Positions 46,091-58,000 of a stretch of 64,000 nt of DNA are shown piece by piece. The stretch lies in NCBI GenBank assembly GCA_947568835.1, contig OX387603.1:25630651-25694650 (forward strand). The letters are read 5' to 3'. Origin of the DNA: Protonemura montana. Taxonomy: Eukaryota > Arthropoda > Insecta > Plecoptera > Nemouridae. Under the pieces are notes generated by a model. It worked only from the letters and a program-made list of their open reading frames with translations, made no database searches and was not told the origin of the DNA. The first letter of the stretch is position 1. Every line of letters starts with the position of its first letter. The position numbers and the translations under genes are program-made.

Positions 46091-47584
46091 AACCGTTGAG
46101 TGTGCAGGTTCTAGGTGGAGACAGAACGTTAATGTTAAACCGTTGAGTATGCAGGTTCTAGGTAGAGGCAGAACGTTAATGTTAAACCGTTGAGTGTGCA
46201 GGTTCTAGGTAGAGGCAGAACGTTAATGTTAAGCCGTTGAGTGTGCAGGTTCTAGGTAGAGGCAGAACGTTAATGTTAAGCCGTTGAGTGTGCAGGTTGT
46301 AGGTAGAGACAGAACGTTAATGTTAAACCGTTGAGTGTGCAGGTTCTAGGTAGAGACAGAACGTTAATGTTAAACCGTTGAGTGTGCAGGTTATAGGTAG
46401 AGACAGAACGTTAATGTTAAACCGTTGAGTGTGCAGGTTATAGGTGGAGACAGAACGTTAATGTTAAACCGTTTAGTGTGCAGGTTCTAGGTAGAGACAG
46501 AACGTTAATGTTAAACCGTTGAGTATGCAGGTTATAGGTAGAGACAGAACGTTAATGTTAAACCGTTGAGTGTGCAGGTTCTAGGTGGAGACAGAACGTT
46601 AATGTTAAACCGGTGAGTGTGCAGGTTCTAGGTGGAGACAGAACGTTAATGTTAAACCGTTGAGTGTGCAGGTTCTAGGTGGAGACAGAACGTTAATGTT
46701 AAACCGGTGAGTGTGCAGGTTCTAGGTAGAGACAGAACGTTAATGTTAAACCGTTGAGTGTGCAGGTTCAAGGTAGAGACAGAACGTTAATGTTAAACCG
46801 TTGAGTGTGCAGGTTCTAGGTAGAGACGGAACGTTAATGTTAAACCGTTGGGTGTGCAGGTTCTAGGTAGAGACAGAACGTTAATGTTAAACCGTTGAGT
46901 GTGCAGGTTCTAGGTAGAGACAGAACGTTAATGTTAAACCGTTGAGTGTGCAGGTTCTAGGTAGAGGCAGAACGTTAATGTTAAACCGTTGAGTGTGCAG
47001 GTTCTAGGTAGAGACAGAACGTTAATGTTAACCTGTTGAGTGTGCAGGTTCTAGGTAGAGACAGAACGTTAATGTTAAACCGTTGAGTGTGCAGGTTCTA
47101 GGTAGAGACAGGACGTTAATGTTAAACCGTTTAATGTTGTTTAACCTGCACACTCAACGGTTTAACTTTAACGTTCTGTCTCTACCTAGAACCTGCACAC
47201 TCAACAGGTTAACATTAACGTTCTGTCTCTACCTAGAACCTGCACACTCAACGGTTTAACATTAACGTTCTGTCTCTACCTATAACCTGCACACTCAACG
47301 GTTTAACATAAACGTTCTGTCTCTACCTAGAACCTGCACACTCAACGGTTTAACATTAACGTTCTGCCTCCACCTAGAACCTGCAAACTCAACGGTTTAA
47401 CATTAACGTTCTGTCTCTACCTAGAACCTGCACACTCAACGGTTTAACAATAACGTTCTGCCTCTATCTAGAACCTGCACACTCAACGGTTTAACATTAA
47501 CGTTCTGTCTCTACCTAGAACCTGCAAACTCAACGGTTTAACAATAACGTTCTGCCTCTACCTAGAACCTGCACACTCAACGGT
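46091..47584. repeat. 48-bp minisatellite arranged as a giant inverted repeat
   Basis: About 22 copies of a 48-bp unit (ACCGTTGAGTGTGCAGGTTC … CAGAACGTTAATGTTAAA) run forward from 46091 to ~47136. After a short turn (GTTTAATGTTGTTTAACC) about nine copies run in the opposite orientation to 47584. The two parts could fold into a hairpin of up to ~450 bp per arm, leaving ~600 bp of forward array unpaired. Confidence 0.95.
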
Positions 47585-48114
47585 ACAACTAATTACTAAA
47601 GCGTTGACATCTGATTGGTAAGGAAACAAGAAATTCCTAGAAATCGTGAAACGCTGTCATGCCTGCCTCTAACTGGACGGCAACCAGTTGCGAACAAATG
47701 TGATCCACTATTAATATTATCTGACCGAGCTCCGATAACTTGCAAGTTGCAAATAGCATCAAACAGATATCGAGCACGCTGCATGCCCCGTGCTCCAGTT
47801 TGTCGCTGAAATTACAAGAAATTACTGCGACAACCGAAACGAAATCAAATAAAATTTCTATCTACAATTGTTTGTGACTAGCATCCAGATTATCTTTTAG
47901 TCCGATCCCACTGAGACGACAAGTGGTTTGCCGCATGTTAGGTAGCCCTACCCCACTCGAGCACGTTGCTTGCCATGTGTGTGGGTCAGATTGGTTAAGC
48001 ACACTTTTCGACGGGGCTGCATTTTCCGAGTTTTAAATTCCCCTGTCGTACGACTTCAGTCGCATGGATTTAGAATTGGGTTGACGTGTGCATTATTCGG
48101 GGTCCCAGCGCAAA

Positions 48115-48190
48115 CGTTGAACGTTCTGCTGAGCAAACGAGGCCGGCAACACGTGGTGATGGACACTGACACCCGATGGCGCTTGTGATA
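48115..48190 (-). repeat. Dispersed repeat of the 'CCATCGGGTGGC' family
   Basis: CGTTCTGCTGAGCAAACGAG, GCCGGCAACACG and CACCCGATGGCGCTTGTG match the other copies in reverse orientation. Confidence 0.6.
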
Positions 48191-48340
48191 GTCCTTTGTA
48201 ACAAACCTCTACAATTAAATGATTGCGATAAAAAATATCGATACATGTAAACTAACCGTTGGGGTAAACAGCAAGTAAGATTATTTACGCGTAAACTAAT
48301 CTCAAATGCGAGTAGCTTGCGAGAAACAACGAAATAAACT

Positions 48341-48592
48341 TTAACAAAAACTATTTGAAATGGGTTTTGAATGCTAAGTGAAGAACAACTAAATTTCCCG
48401 ACGTTTCGTAACATGTACTAGTTACTTCTTCAATAGTTAGAGCTCTAACCCTTGAAGAAGTTACTAGTACATGTTACGAAACGCCAGGAGATTTAGTTGT
48501 TCTTTACTCAGCATTCTAAACCCATTTCAAATAGTTTTTCTTAAAACTAGTGCTAAGAATAAATCAAGTAGACATGAGTCTAAAAACCATCA
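48341..48592 (-). mobile_element. Foldback/MITE-like element, fullest copy
   Basis: Near-perfect inverted arms (AACTATTTGAAATGGGTTTT … ACATGTACTAGTTACTTCTTC and its complement) flank a short centre. Next to one arm is a shared segment, CTAGTGCTAAGAATAAATC … GACATGAGTCTAAAAACC. Copies lie at 52466-52612, 55207-55415 and 62628-62850. No transposase frame is present, so it would be non-autonomous. Confidence 0.75.
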
Positions 48593-49043
48593 TAAATAAA
48601 CTTGATTGACTTTTAAAAAGACGGTTATATCGAGTAGCAAATACCATTTTCGACTCTATAATTGTTCGGTCAGTATTTTCCGTAAGACAGTTTAGAATCA
48701 GCACTGAAACCCAATGACGCTGTTTCGTCTTCCAAGAACGCTCTGACCGCCTCAGTTTTTGTTCTACTTTCGACGTATTAACAAATCAATCCGTAAGACG
48801 AGTCGATGGAGAAAAACACAACACAAGAAAATGTTGGTGATTTCGATGAAATCCACATAGAAGGCGATTTGCCAAACAAACCCGACCTTATTTTCTCGGA
48901 AACGCGAAGACTCTTTCCTCGTTGACCACCGGCGTCGACGGTGACCCCGCCGGGGCGATTGGCGACCCTGGGCCATGGCCACGCGATAGCAAACCGGGAT
49001 AAGAGCGCTAGACACGACCGTGCTCGTCAGTAAGAGGACGGCG

Positions 49044-52000
49044 ATGTTTGCCTGCACGATTTTGACGCTCTGGGCGCTGTGCAGCCTGGCGGCGTCGGGG
49101 GTCGGCGTCGACGGTCATGCCATGTACGTCGCGGCGCCGAGGGGATCGCGCGTCGTTCGCGACGTCGCCAACACGGTCAGTTTCACCTCATGGATCTTGT
49201 CTCAGCGACAATTTGACAGTGCTACCAATTGCTAGATAATGTGACCCGTGGTAGTATATTATATAACCCCGACCTAGAGGGGCTTTTTGGTGGGGCTACC
49301 ACAGTGCTGCAGAATGCGAGACACTTTTATCGAGCGTAGCGAGAAAAACAAATCCTAACTTTTACCAAAATTTACCAAAATGTATGTTTCGAATTTGCTG
49401 ACTTAAGCACCACTAGCAACAGGTATTTCGAAAGAGTTACAACCGTAGCATTATCAAGAAGGCTTAGGTGTCTATTGATCAACACAGTTTCAAAACAAAA
49501 CAAGGCAGAAACTGAAAATGGCGCTAGTAAATAATGCCACTCAAGGTCGGGGTTACTGCTTGGTGCTATGGTGGTGCTAGTTAGCACGGTGCTACTGACA
49601 GTAATACCAGGGTAACTGCTTGGTGCTATAGTGGTGCTAGTTAGCACGGTGCTACTGACAGTAATACCAGGGTCACTGCTTGGTGCTATGGTGGTGCTAG
49701 TTAGCACGGTGCTACTGACAGTAATACCAGGGTAACTGCTTGGTGCTATGGTGGTGCTAGTTAGCACGATGCTACTGACAGTAATACCAGGGTCACTGCT
49801 TGGTGCCATGGTGGTGCTAGTTAGCACGGTGCTACTGACAGTAATACCAGGGTCACTGCTTGATGCTATGGTGGTGCTAGTTAGCACGGTGCTACTGACA
49901 GTAATACCAGGGTCACTGCTTGGTGCTATGGTGATGCTAGTTAGCACGGTGCTACTGACAGTAATACCAGGGTCACTGCTTGGTGCTATGGTGATGCTAG
50001 TTAGCACGGTGCTACTGACAGTAATACCAGGGTTACTGCTTGGTGCTATGGTGGTGCTAGTTAGCACTGTGCTACTGACAGTAATACCAGGGTTACTGCT
50101 TGGTGCTATGGTGGTGCTAGTTAGCACGGTGCTACTGACAGTAATACCAGGGTCACTGCTTGGTGCTATGGTGGTGCTAGTTAGCACGGTGCTACTGACA
50201 GTAATACCAGGGTCATTGCTTGGTGCTATGGTGGTGCTAGTGAGCACGGTGCTACTGACAGTAATACCAGGGTCACTGCTTGGTGCTATGGTGATGCTAG
50301 TTAGCACGGTGCTACTGACAGTAATACCAGGGTCACGAATCACCGCTCTAGGTCGGGGTCAATGCTTGGTGATATGGTGGTGCTAGTTAGCACGGTGCTA
50401 CTGACAGTAATACCAGGGTTACTGCTTGGTGCTATGGTGATGCTAGTTAGCACGGTGCTACTGACAGTAATCCCAGGGTCACTGCTTGGTGCTATGGTGG
50501 TGCTAGTTAACACAATGCTACTGACAGTAATACCAGGGTCACTGCTTGGTGCTTGGGTGGTGCTAGTTAGCACGGTGCTACTGACAGTATTACAAGGGTT
50601 ACGAATCACCTCTCTAGGTCAGGGTCACTGCTTGGTGCTATGGTGGTGCTAGTTAGCACGGTGCTACTGACAGTAATACCAGGGTTACGAATCACCGCTC
50701 TAGGTCGGGGTCACTGCTTGGTGCAATGGTGGTGCTAGTTAGCACGGTGCTACTGACAGTAATACTAGGGTCACTGCTTGGTGCTATGGTGGTGCTAGTT
50801 ACCACGATGCTACTGACAGTAATACCAGGGTTACGAATCACCGCTCTAGGTTGGGGTCACTGATTGGTGCTATGGTGGTGCTAGTTAGCACGGTGCTACT
50901 GACAGTAATACCAGGGTCACTGCTTGGTGCTATGGTGGTGCTAGTTAGCACGGTGCTACTGACAGTAATACCAGGGTCACTGCTTGATGCTATGGTGGTG
51001 CTAGTTAGCACGGTGCTACTGACAGTAATACCAGGGTCACTGCTTGGTGCTATGGTCATGCTAGTTAGCACGGTGCTACTGACAGTAATACCAGGGTCAC
51101 TGCTTGGTGCTATGGTGGTGCTAGTTAACACAATGCTACTGACAGTAATACCAGGGTCACTGCTTGGTGCTATGGTGGTGCTAGTTAGCACGGTGCTACT
51201 GACAGTAATACCAGGGTCACTGCTTGGTGCTATGGTGGTGCTAGTTAGCACGGTGCTACTGACAGTAATACCAGGGTCACTGCTTGATGCTATGGTGGTG
51301 CTAGTTAGCACGGTGCTACTGACAGTAATCCCAGGGTCACTGCTTGGTGCTATGGTGATGCTAGTTAGCACGGTGCTACTGACAGTAATACCAGGGTCAC
51401 TGCTTGGTGCTATGGTGGTGCTAGTTAACACAATGCTACTGACAGTAATACCAGGGTCACTGCTTGGTGCTATGGTGGTGCTAGTTAGCACGGTGCTACT
51501 GACAGTAATACCAGGGTCACTGCTTGGTGCTATGGTGGTGCTAGTTAGCACGGTGCTACTGACAGTAATACCAGGGTCACTGCTTGGTGCTATGGTGGTG
51601 CTAGTTAGCACGGTGCTACTGACAGTAATACCAGGGTCACTGCTTGGTGCTATGGTGGTGCTAGTTAGCACGGTGCTACTGACAGTAATACCAGGGTCAC
51701 TGCTTGGTGCTATGGTGGTGCTAGTTAGCACGGTGCTACTGACAGTAATACCAGGGTCACAAATGACCACTCCAGGAATGACGCCAGGTTGACCAATGAA
51801 CCAAGCATCGACCACCGCCTCCTTGTATCCGCAGGACGACGCTGCGTCGCCGACGATGAAGAGTTGGAGCGTCTCGACGGACGTGCTGTACCGCTACGCC
51901 AAGACGAGCGTCGCGACGCGCCTCGTGAACCCGGCGTCGGTCGCCCGGGAGCTCTCTTTTAGCGCCGTCCTGCCGCAAGCCGCGTTCATCTCGGCCTTTC

Positions 52001-55000
52001 ACATGTAAGTCTTACGCTTATTGGCTGGACGTACCCCTACCACCCCTGGGCTCTATGCAGCAAATGAGCGTTTCAAATAATCCATGTTAAATCGCATACT
52101 TCCTTTAAATTATTTATCGCATGATAGTTATTTCATCAAAATCCTCCAAACACCCTGGTAGCAATGGTGGTGAAACGCCCCCGTGTTTGTTGCAGCGAGA
52201 TGGACGGCAAGGTGTACGACGCGTACATCAAGGAGAAGGAGGCGGCGAAACAGGAGTACCACAACGCGCGCAACAGGGGATGGACCGCCGCCACCGTCGT
52301 CAAGTGAGTGGTAAACGCCCTCCCCACGGCACGTGTTTGAGGTCGTTTGGAGGATCGCGGTCAAGTTTTGTAGCTATAGGTCGAAGCCAGGAACGTAGGC
52401 CACCTTGAAACTCTGTAACCAGATCCACACAGGAGTATAAGCCCAGTCACTGTAAGTTCTGGAATACATTTTGATGGTTTTTAGACTCATGTCTACTTAA
52501 TTTATTCTTAGCACTAGTTTTTAGAAAAACTTTTTGAAATGGGTGTTGAATGCTAAGTAAAGGGCTACTAAATTTCCCGACTTTTCGTAACATGTACTAG
52601 TTACTTCTTCTAGTTAATTCCCTTTGTTATCGCCATGGTAACGAATCTCCACAATCTGGAAACACCGTCTATGATTGGGTCTATGGTTGGAAAAACTCTC
52701 TCTTTGGATGCTATTCCCACGCGGCCTTCTGGAAACGGGCTTGATTTTTAAGAGTAGCATTCTGCACGCTGCCTTCCAAGAGGCTTTGCGCAGGATCTAG
52801 AAGATATAATAATAATAATGCAGACATTAGTTCCGGTGTTTCTCGTGGGGAGTGCTGTAGTCGTTATTTAGCATCGTTCGTTAGCCAATGGCGATCGACA
52901 ACCTAGCCTAGCAGGAAGCAAAGTGTGAATCGCGGCCGGCCTGGTGGGGTAGCCCAGCCTAGCAGGGAACAGAGGGTGTTAACAGCGCCGCCGCTTCTGC
53001 GCAGGGCGCGTGACTCCAACGTCTTCACGGTGTCTGTGAACGTGGAGGCTGGCGGCAAGGTGACGTTCAACCTGACCTACGAGGAGCTGCTGACGAGGAA
53101 GCTAGGACTCTACAACCATATCATCAGCATCGATCCTGGCCAGGTAGACACGGGCCGTGCTGACTTTGTGGGTCCAGTCGGACACCGGTCGGACCGGACA
53201 TAATCTTGCATACAATACAAACTAATTGCATTTTGAACTCTTAAAGTCTTCTCGTAATGAGCGCAAGAACGACTTAGAAAGGCGAAAGCAATTATGAATT
53301 TGGTACCCGCTCACAAACGACGTATCTCGGATTGAAAAACAGCGAAAAGTCGATAAGCACTTCTTTTCTTGAACATTTTAGAATGAATAGAAGTAAATGT
53401 GTGTCACGATCGACTCTTCTGTGTCCTTCCAGTCTTTGTTCTATGCTTTGTGGACCATCGGTTTGTGTGCTTGTGCGCAGTGCTGCGCTTTGCCAGTCGG
53501 AAATAGAATAAAAAATTAATTTTCCTTGTCTCAGAAAATTGACATGAAGACAACTTGGCTAATTAAAATGTTCCTCATTCTTTTGGCGCCTCAGCTGATT
53601 GAGGCACCGTTGCCCCCTTGGTCGCACAGGTCTGCCAAACAACTAGCTTGAAAACCAGGAACACTGACCGCGTTGTTTCCACCAGGTCGTGCCCGAACTG
53701 TCCCTGCGCGTGCGCGTGGAGGACGCTCTGCCCCTAGTCAACTTCAGCGTGCCCGCTCTACGCATGTCCAACGAGATCGACGCCACAGGTGGGTGGCGTT
53801 GAACTTTATGCCGAGTCATGGTGCGCATATCGCAATCACGGCCTTCTCGAACTTACATCTCGGTGCTGTTTTGATCCCGGTCTCGGCGTGTCAAGGTTGC
53901 ATACGTTATCAACGACGGGACAGGCCGTGTGGATGATGGTCACCCATCCAATAAGTATCCCATAGCCAAAGTGTTGCTTAACTTCAGTGATCTCACAAGA
54001 ACCGGTGTTTCCGCCACGCCAAACCGATCGGTCATTGGCTTGTCATACGGCACGGGACACGTGAGATCGCTTCCCCCAACCCTCTACAAGCGTCAACGGC
54101 GTCCCCTTTGTTGCAGGCGTCGTGGAGGCCGAGACTGGCGCGTCGGGGCCGGCGACGATCACGCAACCGACGCCCGAGGTCGCCATCGTAGAGTGGTCGC
54201 CGTCAGCCGAAGAGCAGCGAGCCCTACGTAGCGAGGGACTGCGCGCGCAGCTAGTCGTGCAGTATGACGTGGAACGTGACAACCATCCTGCGCAGATACT
54301 GGTAAGAGCCCCAGTGGTGTAGTCGAGGGTATACGCCGTATACCCAAAAAAACTTTTTGACAACGAGCGTATACCCCAAAAAAATATACAGGGTATACCT
54401 ACGCCCAATGAATATTGAATACTCTTTGCAAAACATTAAATGCGTTTTGCAACGACAACCTGCACTTTAAAAACTCAAAAAGCAAGGTTTATTCCGAAAA
54501 GTGGGTAGTCCGTGTAAAGTAGCGGTTCGTATGATCTGGATGGGTATGCAATGGTTTTTCCAAGCAGTCAACGTACTCATTCAACCCACCCGAGGAAAGC
54601 ACGATTGCAGCTACCCCAACACCAAGCAGTAGTTTACTTGGTCATCTTGGGAATGATCGTTCTGAAATGACTGTTATTGGCACAGAGGATCTTACTCCTG
54701 AAGGTTGGTCAAGAAGTGAAGGTTTTGGTTGGAGATGAGAGAGCTATCACATAAGTTGACAACGAAGCCGATAGAAGAGTGAGGCGTCTGAAATCCTTGC
54801 ATTGAGATCCTCTTAGGGAGTAAAGACCTATACAGTGCTGCATGCACGTAATCGAGAAAGCTTTTAACCTCATCTCGAAACTTGCTAATCGCCCTTCTCC
54901 CTGCGACAGCTGGCCGACGGCTACTTCGTGCACTTCTACTCGCCGACCACGCTGACGCCCTTGCACAAGCACGTGGTGTTTGTGTTGGACACGAGTGGCT

Positions 55001-58000
55001 CTATGGATGGTTCCAAGATGCCTCAACTAAAGGAGGCGATGTCGACGGTGCTGAGCGACCTACGCGAGGGCGACTCCTTCTCTATTGTGCTCTTCGAGAG
55101 CGAAGTCTCGGTGAGCACAATGGGGTTCACTTAGGGCGTTCTCAGGGTGGTCAGCGTCGACTCCGATCATAACATGACGCCTGGGAGTCGATTTCTGCCA
55201 AACCACACAGATGATTGTTTTTAGACTCGTGTCTACTTGATGTAACCTTAGCACTAGTTTTAACAAAAACTATTTGAACTTGGGTTTGAATGCTAAGTAA
55301 AAAACAACTACATTTCCCTAAATACCTCCTCTAAAGACACAAGGGCGTGAGGGAATTTAGTTGTTCTTTACTTAGCATTCAAAACCCAGTTGAAATAGTT
55401 TATGTTAAATAATCTTCTGTGTAGATCTCTTTCAAAATAACTCTCAGTCTTATGGTTGCATGTAAGTTTTCAGAGCCGTGATTCTAAGTTAAGGTGTGCT
55501 TTTCGGTAATATGTTTTCACTATTAAAAGAATTGTTTATTCGCTTCTCCTTCTGAGCTCTCACTGCTGCTATCTCTGCAAAGTCCACCTGCCAGACTGAC
55601 CGACCACAAGGCGTTCTTGAAACATGAACCCACCAGGCGACGACGACTAGGTCGACTGTAGATTGTTGACCCTCATCGCCTTCCCTCGCTCACCAAGTTT
55701 CGTCTGTCGACAGGTGTGGCGGCCCAATGCCACGCCGATCGCAGTGCAGCTATACCACAATGAGGTGACGGTACCCGTCGAGGCGGTGGTGCTCGTCAGC
55801 CAGGAGAACGTCGCACAAGCCAAAGCGTTTGTCGCCGATCTGGTGGCCTCGGGAGGTACGACACGGATCCTTGCCTTTAAGCAGCGACTAGCTCGATATT
55901 TCACTCGGAGAGGCACCTGCTATGAAACTTGTTGTGAAGCATTCAATACATATTTCGGATGAGCTTTTCTTAAAAACTACACTTTACACAGTAGGTCGCT
56001 TGGTGGTCACTGTCAATTTCACTCGCCTTGCTTATCGCATGACCTGTTGACAAAACAGTGCGTCGTTAAGCACTAAAAATAAATCAATTCTTCTCCAGAC
56101 ACACGTGGGTAAAACGTATCTTGTTTCTGCGAGACGAAAACTAATCGTGTCCCACTCCCTGGCAGGTACCAACATCCACGACGCGCTGATGGTGGCGCTG
56201 GAGGTGGTCAAGCTTGGACGCCGCGTGCTACGCTCGGCCAAGGTCGGCGAAGTACCTGAACCGATGGTGGCGTTCCTGACGGACGGCGAGGCCAACACTG
56301 GCGCGCTGACAGACTCGCCGGGCATCGTGCGCGCCGTCACCGCCAAGAACAAACGACGCACGCCGCTCTTCTGCCTGGCGTTCGGTCGCGACGCCGACCT
56401 AGCGTTCCTCAAGCAGCTAGCGTTGGCCAACGCGGCCTTCGCGAAGCTCATCTACGAGGCCGGGGACGCGGCGCTGCAGCTTAAAGATTTCTACCGCCAG
56501 GTGGCGTCGCCTCTTTTGGCCAACGTCACCTTCATATACGAGCCTGGGCAGGTATACGCCTTACCTTCCCTCGCCTTGCAAACGCCCATGAAATCGACAA
56601 GGGGTCTTGTCTCTTTACCTTTATTCAACTCTTACAGGTTGACAATTCGTCGCTGACCACGCTGCACTTCGGCACGCTCTTCGCGGGCAGCGAGCTCGTC
56701 GTGGCCGGACGGCTGGTTGCAGGCGCTGACGACGTGACGCCTAGCTCACTCGACCGCATGCGTGGAGTTGTGATGGCTAAAGCGACTACTGGCAAGGCAC
56801 GCTTTGGATTCCCGGTCCCGACGGTGAGTCCTACCCTGATACCTTGGCATTCGTACGCCACGTATGAATTGGCTATTTTCACGTGACGTCGTTTAGCATA
56901 CCGACCAAAATCTGCACCGACGAACATTGCAGTTGCTACTGGCTACAGTACTTCCCTCCGATGACGCTCGAAACATTCGCATATGCTTTCTGAACGGTTA
57001 TACGAGATGCACGATGTTTTGAGTCGTAATTGCAGAGGTTTGTTAAAAAGGACGGGCAAGCCATCGGGTGGCAGTTCGACAGCTCGGCAAGACATTCAAA
57101 ATTAACGCTGAGAGTCTGACTAAGCGTGTAAACTCAATGCTGATAGTTAATGAGTGTAGTCCCATATTTTGATTAGACAATAAGGCTTAAATCCCCCCCC
57201 CCCCCACCCTTCCTCACACTAACACCACAAACGGCCTAAGATGGCGCCTTGCAAACGCCTTCCCTCTCTCACGGCGTAGCTATGTTATCTCCACGAACAG
57301 GTGGCCGTGCGCCCTGGGCCGTTGCCGCTGTCGACGCCGAACGAGGGGAACGAAACTCGACGCCAGGCGCCGTTCATGGAGCGTCTCTGGGCGCACCTCA
57401 CCGTGCAGCAGTTACTAGACAATGAGCACGCCGCCGGCGACCCTGCCAGTTCCGCCGGACGCACACGCGCTCTCGAGCTCGCCCTCAAGGTAGCTGTCAG
57501 ACATCTCTCTTCGGAACCAATCCATGGAATAAGGCGTGTTTATCTGGTAGACTAAGTGAAATTGAAGACCTCTGCATGTCACGGCAGAGTTTTTGATCGT
57601 CACAATCTTACTTTCGTGTCGGTATTTTTACTGCCTCTCTCTCTCTCTCTCTTCTCGATTCCATCTTGGAATGTCAAACCAACTAACTACCAAGCATGAC
57701 AGCATTATATCAGCCGAAAAGCTGAACAATGCATTCTACCTCCACGACATAGTTGATCCTTGCATGAATCCTTGCATGTCCGCACATCAGAGATTCCTGT
57801 TGCTTGCAACGGGCTGCAGAATCCTTGATAGTGTAAGACAGAGGCTATATAATGTGAGACGATCGCCATGCTGCCGGGGTGATATGGGGGCCACGGCAAA
57901 AAGAAAAGAATCGAAGACCCGACTGACTTCTGTGTTTGGAAGAACAGCTTCATCGGCTGCCGAATATCTTATTGGGGTGAACCGGAAACAAAGAGAAAAA

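Larger units (their letters stand above)
47600..49020. other. Intergenic region upstream of the ITIH-like gene
   Basis: AT-rich, holding the dispersed 'CCATCGGGTGGC' repeat (48115-48190) and a foldback element (48341-48592). No exon is supported. A TCAGTA at 49027-49032 with a TATA-like GATAAGA ~29 bp upstream might be the ITIH core promoter, only ~15 bp before the ATG. This is weak. Confidence 0.4.

Noticed and set aside
46091-47584. CRISPR-like regular array
   Set aside because: Units are contiguous with no unique spacers, reverse orientation midway and sit in animal DNA; it is a minisatellite.
49372-51815. Long open frames (up to 325 codons) on both strands encoding 20-residue repeats
   Set aside because: They arise from a 60-bp minisatellite without stops, lie inside an intron flanked by solid exons and appear on both strands at once.
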